Shown: positions 25,345-33,471 of the stretch, piece by piece
Layout: the number at the start of each line of letters is the position of its first letter
How positions within the stretch are numbered: the stretch's first letter is position 1
Source of the DNA: Nitrincola salilacus
Lineage (GTDB): Bacteria > Pseudomonadota > Gammaproteobacteria > Pseudomonadales > Balneatricaceae
Direction of reading: 5' to 3'
Length of the DNA stretch: 64,000 nt
Assembly: GCF_046271865.1 (NCBI RefSeq)
Contig: NZ_CP176580.1
Span: forward strand, 1,116,001-1,180,000
Translations under genes and position numbers: made by a program
Notes under the pieces: generated by a model
What the model was told of the DNA's origin: nothing
What the model saw: the letters and a program-made list of their open reading frames with translations, nothing else
Database searches by the model: none

Positions 25345-25656
25345 TCACTTGAGTCGTATATCATTCTTGACCGCGACAACTCCATCTACTGAGCGAGCGA
25401 TCTGGGTGGCGCGGCTAATGTGCGCCTGTGTGCCGACAAAACCGCTTAGCTGAACAGTGCCTTTGAAGGTTTCAACGTTGATCTCCATAATCTTGAGCTC
25501 CGGATCGTTCAAAATCTCTGCTTTTACTTTTGTTGTGATGACCGAATCATCAATATACTCACCGGTACTTGACTGATTGTAGGTTGAACCGCAAGCGGCC
25601 AATGAAACTATCAGCAGCATTAAAATAAATGCTGAAACGACTTTAAAACTTTTCAT
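25345..25656 (-). CDS. BON-domain lipoprotein (OsmY-like)
   Basis: A 103-residue envelope protein. The N-terminus is a lipoprotein signal with lipobox SLAAC (Cys near residue 22), followed by a Ser/Tyr-rich linker and one BON domain (DSVITTKVKAEILNDPEL to VVAVKNDIRLK). BON proteins such as OsmY and DolP are thought to bind membrane phospholipids and are often induced by osmotic or envelope stress. It lies upstream of a DUF3309 gene's end on the same strand and close to a csbD gene, a typical small stress-gene neighbourhood. Confidence 0.85.
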   Translation of the reverse strand: MKSFKVVSAFILMLLIVSLAACGSTYNQSSTGEYIDDSVITTKVKAEILNDPELKIMEINVETFKGTVQLSGFVGTQAHISRATQIARSVDGVVAVKNDIRLK

Positions 25657-25686
25657 ATTCTGTATCTCTTGTTGGTTGTTAAAAAA

Positions 25687-25845
25687 CTATATCCGCCCCA
25701 TCAGCAGTAATATCACCAATACAACGACTATCGCTCCGACCAGACCACTGGGCCCATATCCCCAGCTTCTGCTGTGATTCCATCCAGGTATGACACCAAT
25801 CAGAATCAAGATCAGTAAGACAATTAAAATAGTACCTAAAGACAT
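25687..25845 (-). CDS. DUF3309 small membrane protein
   Basis: A 52-residue protein with two hydrophobic helices (GTILIVLLILILIGVIP and GLVGAIVVVLVILLLM) separated by a Trp/Ser/Gly-rich loop (GWNHSRSWGYGPSG), the DUF3309 pattern. Function is unknown. The start at 25845 has AGGAGAG at ideal spacing; the longer frame from 25911 lacks one. It is the first gene before the BON lipoprotein (30-nt gap), so they are likely co-transcribed. Confidence 0.8.
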   Translation of the reverse strand: MSLGTILIVLLILILIGVIPGWNHSRSWGYGPSGLVGAIVVVLVILLLMGRI

Positions 25846-26076
25846 GTGAGCTCTCCTGGCGGTCGTGATTTCATGCAAGTTGCTTCTGTGTGACTGCCCG
25901 TGAAATAACAATGCGCCTTTTCAAAAGTCGGCACTGTGCGCTATCGAACATTACTCTTGATAAATCTTTTATCGGTAAGTGTGCCAACGCACAGAGAGGG
26001 TGTTCGTTGTGGGGTCATAGTAAATCACGGTTTGAAGCAACTTCGCCTCTCACCGAACGAGCAAAGGGGTTTGAAC

Positions 26077-26271
26077 ATGAAAACGCCAGAAAATCAGAAA
26101 CAGCAGCAACAGAAACAGCCAGCACAGGCCGGTCAGGAAACCAAACTTGCAGATGGTAACCAGAAAGATGGTAAACAGGCTAAAACCACGCCTGCTAAAC
26201 AGCCAGATCCATCACCTACTAATCCTGTAAAACCACAGGCTTCTCCTCAGCAGCAGAAGCGCCCATCATGA
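26077..26271 (+). CDS. small disordered Gln/Lys/Pro-rich protein
   Basis: A 64-residue protein with almost no hydrophobic residues. The first half is Gln/Lys-rich (NQKQQQQKQ) and the second Pro/Ser/Lys/Gln-rich, so it is expected to be wholly disordered. I do not recognise a family. Support for it being real: AAAGGGG precedes the ATG, and its TGA overlaps the csbD ATG by 4 nt (ATGA), implying translational coupling. Low complexity means chance remains possible. Confidence 0.55.
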   Translation: MKTPENQKQQQQKQPAQAGQETKLADGNQKDGKQAKTTPAKQPDPSPTNPVKPQASPQQQKRPS

Positions 26272-26483
26272 GTCTTCCAGGGAAAGATGAGATGAAGGGC
26301 AAATGGAAGCAGCAAGTAGGCGCTGCAAAAATTGCCTGGGGAAAGTTGACTGATGACGAGATACTTCAGTCTGAAGGTCAATTGGAAAAACTATCCGGAC
26401 TGGTTCAGGAGCGCTATGCGGTTACTCGTGACAATGCGGATAAACAGGTGCAGGATTTCCTCAAGGCAAATAGGCTTTCTTAA
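26268..26483 (+). CDS. CsbD-family stress protein
   Basis: A 71-residue CsbD-like protein. The hallmark helical pattern is clear: KDEMKGKWKQQVGAAKIAWGKLTDDEILQSEGQLEKLSGLVQERY. Members are abundant general-stress proteins of unknown molecular function, related to YjbJ. It is coupled by a 4-nt overlap to the small disordered protein and ends 4 nt before the convergent kinase gene. Confidence 0.88.
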   Translation: MSLPGKDEMKGKWKQQVGAAKIAWGKLTDDEILQSEGQLEKLSGLVQERYAVTRDNADKQVQDFLKANRLS

Positions 26484-26487
26484 CCGC

Positions 26488-27933
26488 TCAAACAGGTAAC
26501 TGAATCCTGAACAGCGTCCCCTTAGAGACCCGACTGGTGGCTTTGATCTTACCGTGATGAGCCACCACTGTGTTATACACGATACTCAGCCCCAGCCCGG
26601 TGCCCTGTCCGACATCACGTGTCGTGAAAAAGGGGTCGAAAATCTTTTGCAGATAATCCTTATCAATACCACAGCCAGTATCAAAGAAGTTGATTCGTAT
26701 CCAGCCGTTACCAAGATCACGTGTGCTTATCCTGACCTTACCCTCATTGTCCCGTGTTGCCATGGCTGCATTGATCAGCAGATTAATGAAGGATTGCAGC
26801 AGTTCACTTTTCATACAGTTAATCTGAGGTAATGGACTCAGTGAAGTAGTCAGCAGTTTGCTGTCTTTAAACTGAGGCAACACCACCTCAATTGCGGATC
26901 GCAGCAGTGCATTGATGTCATGCTTCTCCATGATCTGCTGATCATGGCTGGTGAAACTTTCCAGCGTGGATACAATGTTTTTGACTCGGTCGACACCTTC
27001 ATGGCTCTCGTGAAGCAGATCCTTGATATCACTGAGCATATAGTCAAGTTCGTTGTCTATCATCTGCTGCTGTAGCTGCTCGGTGTCCTGGCGCAATGCG
27101 GGTGTGATCTGCTGCTCCAACAACTGATTTACCAGTAGCTGTCCTGCCTCCAGCATGCTGTTGATCTCCTGCATATATTTGCCCAATGTGGACAAATTGC
27201 TGGAGATAAAGCCGATAGGGTTGTTGATCTCGTGGGCAACGCCGGCCGCAAGCTGGCCGATAGAGGCCATTTTTTCACTGTAGAGCATCCGTGATTGAGT
27301 CTTTTTGAGCTGCAGCAGGGCGCGTTTCAGTGTCTCCTGGTTTTTGAGCAGTGCCGCAGTGCGCTCTTCGACACGGGCTTCGAGGTGCAGCTGTGCGTCC
27401 TGTAACGCGAACTGGCTCTCTTCCAGGGCGTGTATCTGGCGGTAGGTACGAAGTGCAGAAGTGATACTGGTGATCAATCGATTGCGTGTCAGATCAGCTT
27501 TTGATGCGTAATCGTTGATATCATACTGATCAATTACTTGCATCTCCGGTGCCTGACCTGGCTGACCGGTTCGCAGAATGATGCGGGTGGCTTTATCCTC
27601 GAGTTCATCGCGAATCCGGCCGACCAGGCGCAGTCCTGCGTCTTCTGTCTCCATCACCACATCCAGCAGAATGCAGGCAAAGCTTCGTTCCTGCAAAAGT
27701 TTGAAAGCTTCGGCAGCCGAAAAGGCGCTGGTAAATGCAAGTGGATGTCCCAGCAATCTTATGTCCTTCAGGACGATCTGGGTCACCTCATGCACATCGG
27801 GTTCGTCATCGACCAACAGAACCTGCCAAGCATCTGTATCGGTTGATGATAAGGAGCTTTGTGTTTCATGTTGCAGGTCTGATTCATCTGCAAACGTGAT
27901 CAGGTCAGTGTCTGGTGCCAGCTCAGCTGCCAT
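26488..27933 (-). CDS. response-regulator/histidine-kinase hybrid (REC-HisKA-HATPase)
   Basis: A 481-residue soluble signalling protein. Residues about 37-165 are a receiver domain (VDDE acidic pair D42/D43, phospho-acceptor D91 in ILLDVVM), followed by a coiled coil (about 168-220). A histidine-kinase core comes next with H234 in AAGVAHEINNP and an ATPase domain (N-box in LINAAMATRDNEG, DTGCGI, GTGLGLSI). No membrane helix or periplasmic sensor is present. N-terminal receiver kinases of this layout usually act within phosphorelays downstream of another kinase. The partner is not encoded nearby, and the regulated process is not evident. Confidence 0.88.
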   Translation of the reverse strand: MAAELAPDTDLITFADESDLQHETQSSLSSTDTDAWQVLLVDDEPDVHEVTQIVLKDIRLLGHPLAFTSAFSAAEAFKLLQERSFACILLDVVMETEDAGLRLVGRIRDELEDKATRIILRTGQPGQAPEMQVIDQYDINDYASKADLTRNRLITSITSALRTYRQIHALEESQFALQDAQLHLEARVEERTAALLKNQETLKRALLQLKKTQSRMLYSEKMASIGQLAAGVAHEINNPIGFISSNLSTLGKYMQEINSMLEAGQLLVNQLLEQQITPALRQDTEQLQQQMIDNELDYMLSDIKDLLHESHEGVDRVKNIVSTLESFTSHDQQIMEKHDINALLRSAIEVVLPQFKDSKLLTTSLSPLPQINCMKSELLQSFINLLINAAMATRDNEGKVRISTRDLGNGWIRINFFDTGCGIDKDYLQKIFDPFFTTRDVGQGTGLGLSIVYNTVVAHHGKIKATSRVSKGTLFRIQLPV

Positions 27934-27970
27934 GGGACAGAGATCCTTGCATGGTTAGTTATTGTTATGA

Positions 27971-27998
27971 TCAGTTAAGTGTAGTCAGTTAAGTGTAG
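27971..27998. repeat. perfect 14-bp tandem duplication upstream of the kinase gene
   Basis: TCAGTTAAGTGTAG occurs twice in direct succession (27971-27984, 27985-27998), 38 nt before the kinase start codon on the minus strand. Confidence 0.9.
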
Positions 27999-28133
27999 CA
28001 AAATAGCAACAAGATAGAACAAAACATTGAATAAGTGATGTAATAGGGGGAGAAAGGGCGGGCTGAAGGCTGGGAGAGTTGCCGACAACCCGCAAAAAGG
28101 GGGATTTTCTGAGCTTAAGTGACTGAGCCTGGT

Positions 28134-29420
28134 TTACTGGCCCTTGATTTCATGACGACCACGATAGATGGCCTGATCTCCCAGCGCCTCTTCAATACGC
28201 AGCAGGCGGTTATACTTGGCGACACGATCCGAGCGGCACAGTGAGCCGGTTTTGATCTGGCCAGCACAGGTGCCTACGGCAAGATCAGCGATGGTGGTGT
28301 CTTCGGTTTCACCCGAGCGGTGTGAGATAACAGCAGTGTAGCCAGCTTCGCGTGCCATCTTGATCGCATCCAGAGTTTCGCTGAGTGTTCCGATCTGATT
28401 GAACTTGATCAGAATGGAGTTGCCGATGCCTCTGCTGATCCCTTCCTTCAGAATTTTGCTGTTGGTGACGAACAGGTCATCACCGACCAGTTGTACCTTC
28501 TGACCCAATTTCTGGGTCAGATAGGCCCAGCCATCCCAATCGGACTCGTCCAGGCCATCTTCCACCGACAGAATCGGGTAACGCTCACACAGCTCTGCCA
28601 GATAATCACTGAAGCCGTTAGAGGAGAACTGCTTGCCCTCACCGGACAGATCGTATTGACCATCGCGGTAGAACTCGGATGCCGCGCAATCCAGTGCCAG
28701 CGTGACATCCTTGCCGAGCTGATAACCGGCATTGGCAACCGCCTGCTCTATCACGACCAGCGCTTCTTCATTGGAGCCCAGGTTCGGTGCAAAACCACCT
28801 TCGTCGCCCACTGCCGTACTCAGACCACGTGCCTTCAGCACCGCTTTAAGCGCATGGAAGATTTCGGTGCCACAACGAAGCCCTTCGCGGAATGAGGTGA
28901 AGCCGACCGGCTGAACCATGAACTCCTGAATATCGACATTGTTATCGGCATGCTCACCGCCATTGATGATATTCATCATCGGTAGCGGCATGGAGTACTG
29001 ACCGGGAGTGCCATTCAGATCAGCAATGTGGGCATAAAGGGGAATCCCTTTTTCGGCAGCGGCGGCTTTTGCGGCTGCCAGTGATACTGCCAGGATCGCA
29101 TTTGCACCCAGGTTGGTTTTATTCTCGGTACCATCCAGATCCAGCATCCGGTTATCCAGAGAAAACTGATCCTTTGCATCCATGCCAATCAGAGCGGTGC
29201 GAATCGGTCCATTCACGGCAGCAACGGCTTTCAGAACACCTTTGCCCAAGTAGCGTGATGAGTCACCATCGCGTAACTCAAGGGCTTCACGAGAGCCTGT
29301 AGACGCACCTGATGGCGCGCAGGCTGTCCCAATAGCGCCAGACTCCAGAATTACGTCGGCTTCTACGGTCGGGTTGCCTCGTGAGTCGAGCACTTCACGT
29401 GCTCTGATTTCGCGGATCAT
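28134..29420 (-). CDS. eno: enolase
   Basis: A 428-residue glycolytic enzyme interconverting 2-phosphoglycerate and phosphoenolpyruvate, also an RNA-degradosome partner in some gammaproteobacteria. Signatures are the REIRAREVLDSRGNPTVE start, GAIGTACAPSGAST, LVGDDLFVTN and SHRSGETEDTTIADLAVGT. It lies 36 nt downstream of eda on the same strand, so it appears to be the last gene of a zwf-pgl-eda-eno run. This is unusual because enolase is more often next to pyrG or ftsB in gammaproteobacteria. The placement would tie lower glycolysis to HexR control. Confidence 0.97.
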   Translation of the reverse strand: MIREIRAREVLDSRGNPTVEADVILESGAIGTACAPSGASTGSREALELRDGDSSRYLGKGVLKAVAAVNGPIRTALIGMDAKDQFSLDNRMLDLDGTENKTNLGANAILAVSLAAAKAAAAEKGIPLYAHIADLNGTPGQYSMPLPMMNIINGGEHADNNVDIQEFMVQPVGFTSFREGLRCGTEIFHALKAVLKARGLSTAVGDEGGFAPNLGSNEEALVVIEQAVANAGYQLGKDVTLALDCAASEFYRDGQYDLSGEGKQFSSNGFSDYLAELCERYPILSVEDGLDESDWDGWAYLTQKLGQKVQLVGDDLFVTNSKILKEGISRGIGNSILIKFNQIGTLSETLDAIKMAREAGYTAVISHRSGETEDTTIADLAVGTCAGQIKTGSLCRSDRVAKYNRLLRIEEALGDQAIYRGRHEIKGQ

Positions 29421-29456
29421 CGGATTTTCTCCTGTTATTTGAATGTGATCTGGCTA

Positions 29457-30128
29457 TCAGGCCAGTTGGTGTGAACGCAGTTTGAACACGGTATCGCGAG
29501 CCAGTTGACGAATGGCTGCCCAGTCTTTGTCGGCCACGCGATCAGCCGGTGTCAGCCAGGAGCCCCCGACGCACATGACATTGCTCAGAATCAGATAATC
29601 AGCAGCGGTTTCCAGGCGGATACCACCCGTGGGGCAGAAGCGGATATCCGTCAATGGACCGGCAAAAGCCTTGAGCGCAGCCGTGCCACCAGCCACTTCG
29701 GCAGGGAAAAATTTGAAGCGACGGTAGCCATATGCATAGGCGGTCATCAGCTCTGACAGGGTCTGAACGCCGGGTAGCAATGGAATGCTGCTCTGAACGC
29801 CGTACTGCAGGAGTTCATCGGTGGAGCCGGGTGTCACAATAAAGCTGGACCCAGCTTCACAGGCGGTTTTGTACTGCTCCGGATTCAGCACCGTGCCTGC
29901 GCCGACATGTGCCTCGGGGAGCTTATCCGACAGTAGTTGGATCGCCTCCAGAGCCACAGGTGTACGCAGAGTGACTTCAAGTACCGTCAGGCCGCCCTCA
30001 ACCAGTGCTTCGGCGATGGGCAGGGCTTCTTCAAGTGTGTTGAACGTCAGTACCGGAATCACCGGGCTCAGGGCGCACAGCTCATCTATCTGCTGGCTGG
30101 TCTGTGGAGAAAATGTCTGTAGGCTCAT
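29457..30128 (-). CDS. eda: 2-keto-3-deoxy-6-phosphogluconate (KDPG) aldolase
   Basis: A 223-residue class I aldolase, the last Entner-Doudoroff step, splitting KDPG to pyruvate and glyceraldehyde-3-phosphate. The Schiff-base lysine is K139 (RFKFFPAEVAGG) and the catalytic Glu is E51 (LEVTLRTP). GAGTVLN and CPTGGI phosphate-site motifs are present. AGGA six bases upstream supports the start at 30128; the longer frame begins inside pgl. It follows pgl and precedes eno. Confidence 0.96.
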   Translation of the reverse strand: MSLQTFSPQTSQQIDELCALSPVIPVLTFNTLEEALPIAEALVEGGLTVLEVTLRTPVALEAIQLLSDKLPEAHVGAGTVLNPEQYKTACEAGSSFIVTPGSTDELLQYGVQSSIPLLPGVQTLSELMTAYAYGYRRFKFFPAEVAGGTAALKAFAGPLTDIRFCPTGGIRLETAADYLILSNVMCVGGSWLTPADRVADKDWAAIRQLARDTVFKLRSHQLA

Positions 30129-30175
30129 ATCAGATCCTGTAATAAGTGGCTTGTAAGTCCCTGTCTGCCCGCAGA

Positions 30176-30913
30176 TCAAGGGCTCCAATAGATGGTAAGA
30201 GGCAGAGAAAGAAATATCCGGATAGGCATGTCGCGGTTAGCGCCCGGCTGCAGCGCCTGTGTCAGGGTGTTGAGCTTATCCTCACCGCACAGGTGCAGGA
30301 TATGCTGGCGACTGCGCAGCAAACGATGAGGTGTCAGTGTCAGGCGTTGCCAGGGAGCGGTTGTCGGCTGCAGCAGCGCGCAATCCTGTTGAGTCACCAA
30401 TGCCTCATCCAGCTCAGCGGAACAGGGGAATAGTGAGGCCGTATGACCATCGTTACCCATTCCCAGAATCACCAGATCAAACAGCTCGGGCAGGGCGTCG
30501 AGACGGGCCTGGCAATCGGTCAGAATCGCATCATGAGAGAGTGCGTCATAACGATCCAGCCACAGCGGAATGAACTCAGCTGCCGCTGCCTTTTCTTGTA
30601 GTAACTGCTGTGTGATCAGTCCGGCATTGCTGTCTGGGTTTGCCAGTGGCAGGCAGCGATCATCGGCCAGGGTGATCTGGGTCGCAGCCCAGTTCAGATC
30701 TTCTGTTCTTAATTGCTGAAACAAAGGGATAGGGGTGCGTCCTCCGGAAAAGACAACGGCGGCCCGTCCCTGAGTTTTGATACCCGACTGGAGAAGGGTC
30801 ATGACCTCTTCGGCCAAGGCGGCTGTCTGCTCTTCGCGGCTGTTAAAACAGCGTAGCGTGACACCCTCGGGCAGCGGCAGCTCATTATGAGCGGTCATAT
30901 CATTGATGCTCAT
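30176..30913 (-). CDS. pgl: 6-phosphogluconolactonase
   Basis: A 245-residue DevB-type lactonase that hydrolyses 6-phosphogluconolactone made by Zwf. Motifs: FSGGRTPIPLF near the N-terminal third, TLADDRCLPLANPDSN (family usually DER; here DDR) and GMGNDGHTASLFP. The ATG at 30913 overlaps the end of zwf by 14 nt and has GGGAG about eight bases upstream; 30898 is an in-frame alternative. Second gene of the zwf operon. Confidence 0.94.
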   Translation of the reverse strand: MSINDMTAHNELPLPEGVTLRCFNSREEQTAALAEEVMTLLQSGIKTQGRAAVVFSGGRTPIPLFQQLRTEDLNWAATQITLADDRCLPLANPDSNAGLITQQLLQEKAAAAEFIPLWLDRYDALSHDAILTDCQARLDALPELFDLVILGMGNDGHTASLFPCSAELDEALVTQQDCALLQPTTAPWQRLTLTPHRLLRSRQHILHLCGEDKLNTLTQALQPGANRDMPIRIFLSLPLTIYWSP

Positions 30914-32372
30914 GCCAGACTCTCCCATCGGTTGCCAACAGACGATCAATTGCTTCCGGACCCCAGGTACCGGCGTCATAAGGAAGGGGAGCTTCATTCA
31001 TCTCCTGCCACTGATTCAGCAGTTGGTCGCACCATTTCCAGGCGTGTTCGATCTCATCGCGTCTGACAAACAGATATTGATTGCCCTGCATCACCTCCAG
31101 CAGCAGTCGTTCATAGGCATCAGGTACGCGCTCTATGCCGAAGGCCTGAGAGAAGCTGAGCTGAAGCGGTGCCTTGCGCAGCTGCATCCCCTTGTCCAGT
31201 CCCTGATCCTTGGTCAGTATCTGCAGGGCGATCCCTTCGTCCGGCTGCAGTTTGATGATCAGCTTGTTATTGGCAAGCTGACGCTGCTCCGTATCGAAAA
31301 TGTAGTGCGGCTGCTGACGGAAATGGATGGTGATCTGTGACAGCTTCTCCGGTAAACGTTTACCGGTGCGCAGATAAAAAGGAACGCCAGCCCAGCGCCA
31401 GTTACCGACTTCGGCACGAATGGCGACAAAAGTTTCGGTTGAACTGGCGGTATTGGCATCTGGCTCATCCAGATACCCTGGCACCGCATTGCCGTCGATG
31501 CTGCCGCTGGTGTACTGTCCACGCACAACATGACTGCTCATCAGCTCAGGTGTGATCGGTTTCAGCGCCTTGAGTACCTTGACCTTCTCATCACGGATAC
31601 TGTCGGCAGATAGATCGGCAGGAGGATCCATGGCCACCAGACACAGCAGTTGCAACAGGTGGTTCTGCACCATGTCACGCATCTGCCCGGCCTGATCGAA
31701 ATAACCCCAGCGACCTTCAATTCCGACCTTTTCGGCCACCGTGATCTCGACATGCGAGATATGATTCTGATTCCACTGGGTGCCAAACAGATTGTTGGCA
31801 AAACGCAGCGCAATCAGGTTTTGTACGGTTTCCTTTCCCAGATAATGATCGATACGGTAGATCTGAGATTCGCCGAAGTAGCGTCCGACATCTGCATTGA
31901 CCTGATGTGAGGAGGCGAGGCTATTGCCGATCGGTTTTTCGAGCACGACACGGCAGGCTTCATTCAGACAGCCAGCATCGTGGAGATTGGCACTGATCTG
32001 CCCATAGATGGAGGCTGGAGTGGCATAGTAGAAGACTCGCTCATGCTCGGGCTTGCTGTTTAACAGGTCCGTTAGCGCCAGATAGGCCGCCGGCTGATCG
32101 AACGTCAGGCTCATGAACTGAATACGATGAGTGAAGCGCTCCAGTACTGCCTCCGTGAGATCGCTCTTCTGGATGTACTTGAGGAGGTTTTCCCGGGTTT
32201 GAATCATGGCACTGGCGTGGTCTGTATTGCGTGCCAGACAGATGATGCGGGTGCCATCACCGAGTAGCTCAGCACGCTCCAGTTGATAGAGGGCGGGCAA
32301 TAGCTTGCGCTGTGTCAGGTCGCCGAGAGCGCCAAAAAAGATCATGTCACAGGGTGTCTGTAGCTTAGGCAT
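30900..32372 (-). CDS. zwf: glucose-6-phosphate 1-dehydrogenase
   Basis: A 490-residue NAD(P)-dependent dehydrogenase that opens the Entner-Doudoroff and pentose-phosphate routes. The N-terminal FGALGDLTQRKLLPALYQL nucleotide site, the catalytic RIDHYLGKE motif and the KPIGNSLAS stretch are present. Length is normal. It heads a zwf-pgl-eda-eno operon, divergent from hexR across 219 bp that hold two HexR-like boxes. Confidence 0.97.
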   Translation of the reverse strand: MPKLQTPCDMIFFGALGDLTQRKLLPALYQLERAELLGDGTRIICLARNTDHASAMIQTRENLLKYIQKSDLTEAVLERFTHRIQFMSLTFDQPAAYLALTDLLNSKPEHERVFYYATPASIYGQISANLHDAGCLNEACRVVLEKPIGNSLASSHQVNADVGRYFGESQIYRIDHYLGKETVQNLIALRFANNLFGTQWNQNHISHVEITVAEKVGIEGRWGYFDQAGQMRDMVQNHLLQLLCLVAMDPPADLSADSIRDEKVKVLKALKPITPELMSSHVVRGQYTSGSIDGNAVPGYLDEPDANTASSTETFVAIRAEVGNWRWAGVPFYLRTGKRLPEKLSQITIHFRQQPHYIFDTEQRQLANNKLIIKLQPDEGIALQILTKDQGLDKGMQLRKAPLQLSFSQAFGIERVPDAYERLLLEVMQGNQYLFVRRDEIEHAWKWCDQLLNQWQEMNEAPLPYDAGTWGPEAIDRLLATDGRVWHEHQ

Positions 32373-32450
32373 GCATAATAGCCTTTTTGTAGTTATTTGA
32401 CATACATTATGGATAATAGAATGTCAAAATTGGTTAGTCAACCTTATTTA

Positions 32451-32465
32451 TTTGCTAAATTTACC
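32451..32465. promoter_or_regulatory. HexR-like box upstream of zwf
   Basis: TTTGCTAAATTTACC, 79 nt before the zwf start, is identical at 14 of 15 positions to the box before pgi (41263-41277). This, with divergence from hexR itself, supports a role in HexR control. The left half matches the known palindromic HexR consensus only loosely. Confidence 0.6.
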
Positions 32466-32565
32466 TAAATAATAGGGTGTGAAACGGTCTCTGGTCTGGA
32501 TTTATCTGGTCAGTATGGGTGGTTATGCCTATTTTTTCACGCTATAGTCCTGAATAACCTATTGA

Positions 32566-32580
32566 TGTAGATAATTTACC
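32566..32580. promoter_or_regulatory. HexR-like box upstream of hexR
   Basis: TGTAGATAATTTACC has the TGTAR-n5-TTAC spacing of the gammaproteobacterial HexR palindrome and shares AATTTACC with the zwf and pgi sites. It ends 12 nt before the hexR ATG, suiting autorepression. Confidence 0.6.
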
Positions 32581-32591
32581 TGGATAAGCGT

Positions 32592-33452
32592 ATGAATGAT
32601 AACCGCGGAAATCTGCTGGAAGAGATTCGCCAGCGATTGGAGACTCTGAATAAGTCTGAGCGCAAGGTGGCAACCGTCATCATGCGGGACCCTAATTCTG
32701 CCATACGTCTGACAATCACTGCGCTGGCGCAGGAAGCCGGTGTCAGTGAACCGACAGTCAATCGTTTCTGCCGTGGTTTTGATGAGCGCGGGTATCCCGA
32801 CTTCAAACTGCGCCTGGCGCAGAGTCTTGCCGGTGGCATGCCTTATGTGACGCGTAATGTCGAGTTTGATGACTCCACCGAAGAGTATACCGACAAGATT
32901 TTCTCCTCAACCATTGCGGCCATAGACAGTGCGCGCAAAACTCTGCGGCCACCGGTGATTACACGTGCCGTGGACTACCTGAGCCAGGCCAAGCAGATCT
33001 TTTTCTTTGGTATGGGGGCATCGGGCCCGGTTGCGCTGGATGCGCAGCACAAGTTCTTTCGCCTGAATATTCCAGTGATGGCCTATGAAGATGCGCTGAT
33101 GCAGCGAATGGTAGCGGCGGGAGCTCATACCGGTGATGTGATCGTGATCATCTCTTATACCGGTCGTACCCGGGAGTTGGTTGAGATAGCCGGTATCGGG
33201 CGTGAAAGCGGTGCGACTGTAATCGGTATTACCACTGAGCATTCGCCACTGGCGAAGGAGTGTACGCTGCTGTTGTCGGTGCCGAGTCAGGAAGATACGG
33301 ATATTTATATGCCAATGACATCGCGCCTGATTCAGCTGACCATGCTGGACGTGCTGGCCACAGGTGTGACGCTGCGTAGAGGGGTGGATTTTCAGCGCTA
33401 TCTGAAACGGATCAAAGATAGCCTGGCGTCAACTCGTTTTGCCAACGAGTGA
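32592..33452 (+). CDS. hexR: RpiR-family regulator of central carbon metabolism
   Basis: A 286-residue regulator with an HTH_6 DNA-binding domain (about 1-77; AQEAGVSEPTVNRFCRGF) and a SIS domain (about 120-265; FFGMGASGPVALDAQHKF and ISYTGRTRELVEIA). In related bacteria HexR binds KDPG, which releases it from zwf, edd and gap promoters. Divergence from zwf and the cluster of glycolytic genes around it make the assignment secure. It converges with pyk. Confidence 0.95.
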   Translation: MNDNRGNLLEEIRQRLETLNKSERKVATVIMRDPNSAIRLTITALAQEAGVSEPTVNRFCRGFDERGYPDFKLRLAQSLAGGMPYVTRNVEFDDSTEEYTDKIFSSTIAAIDSARKTLRPPVITRAVDYLSQAKQIFFFGMGASGPVALDAQHKFFRLNIPVMAYEDALMQRMVAAGAHTGDVIVIISYTGRTRELVEIAGIGRESGATVIGITTEHSPLAKECTLLLSVPSQEDTDIYMPMTSRLIQLTMLDVLATGVTLRRGVDFQRYLKRIKDSLASTRFANE

Positions 33453-33471
33453 CGCCAGATGATCCGTCAGG

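Noticed and set aside
28040..28110. Terminator after eno from the GC-rich segment
   Set aside because: Only a 4-bp GTTG/CAAC stem could be formed and no T-run follows in the right direction.
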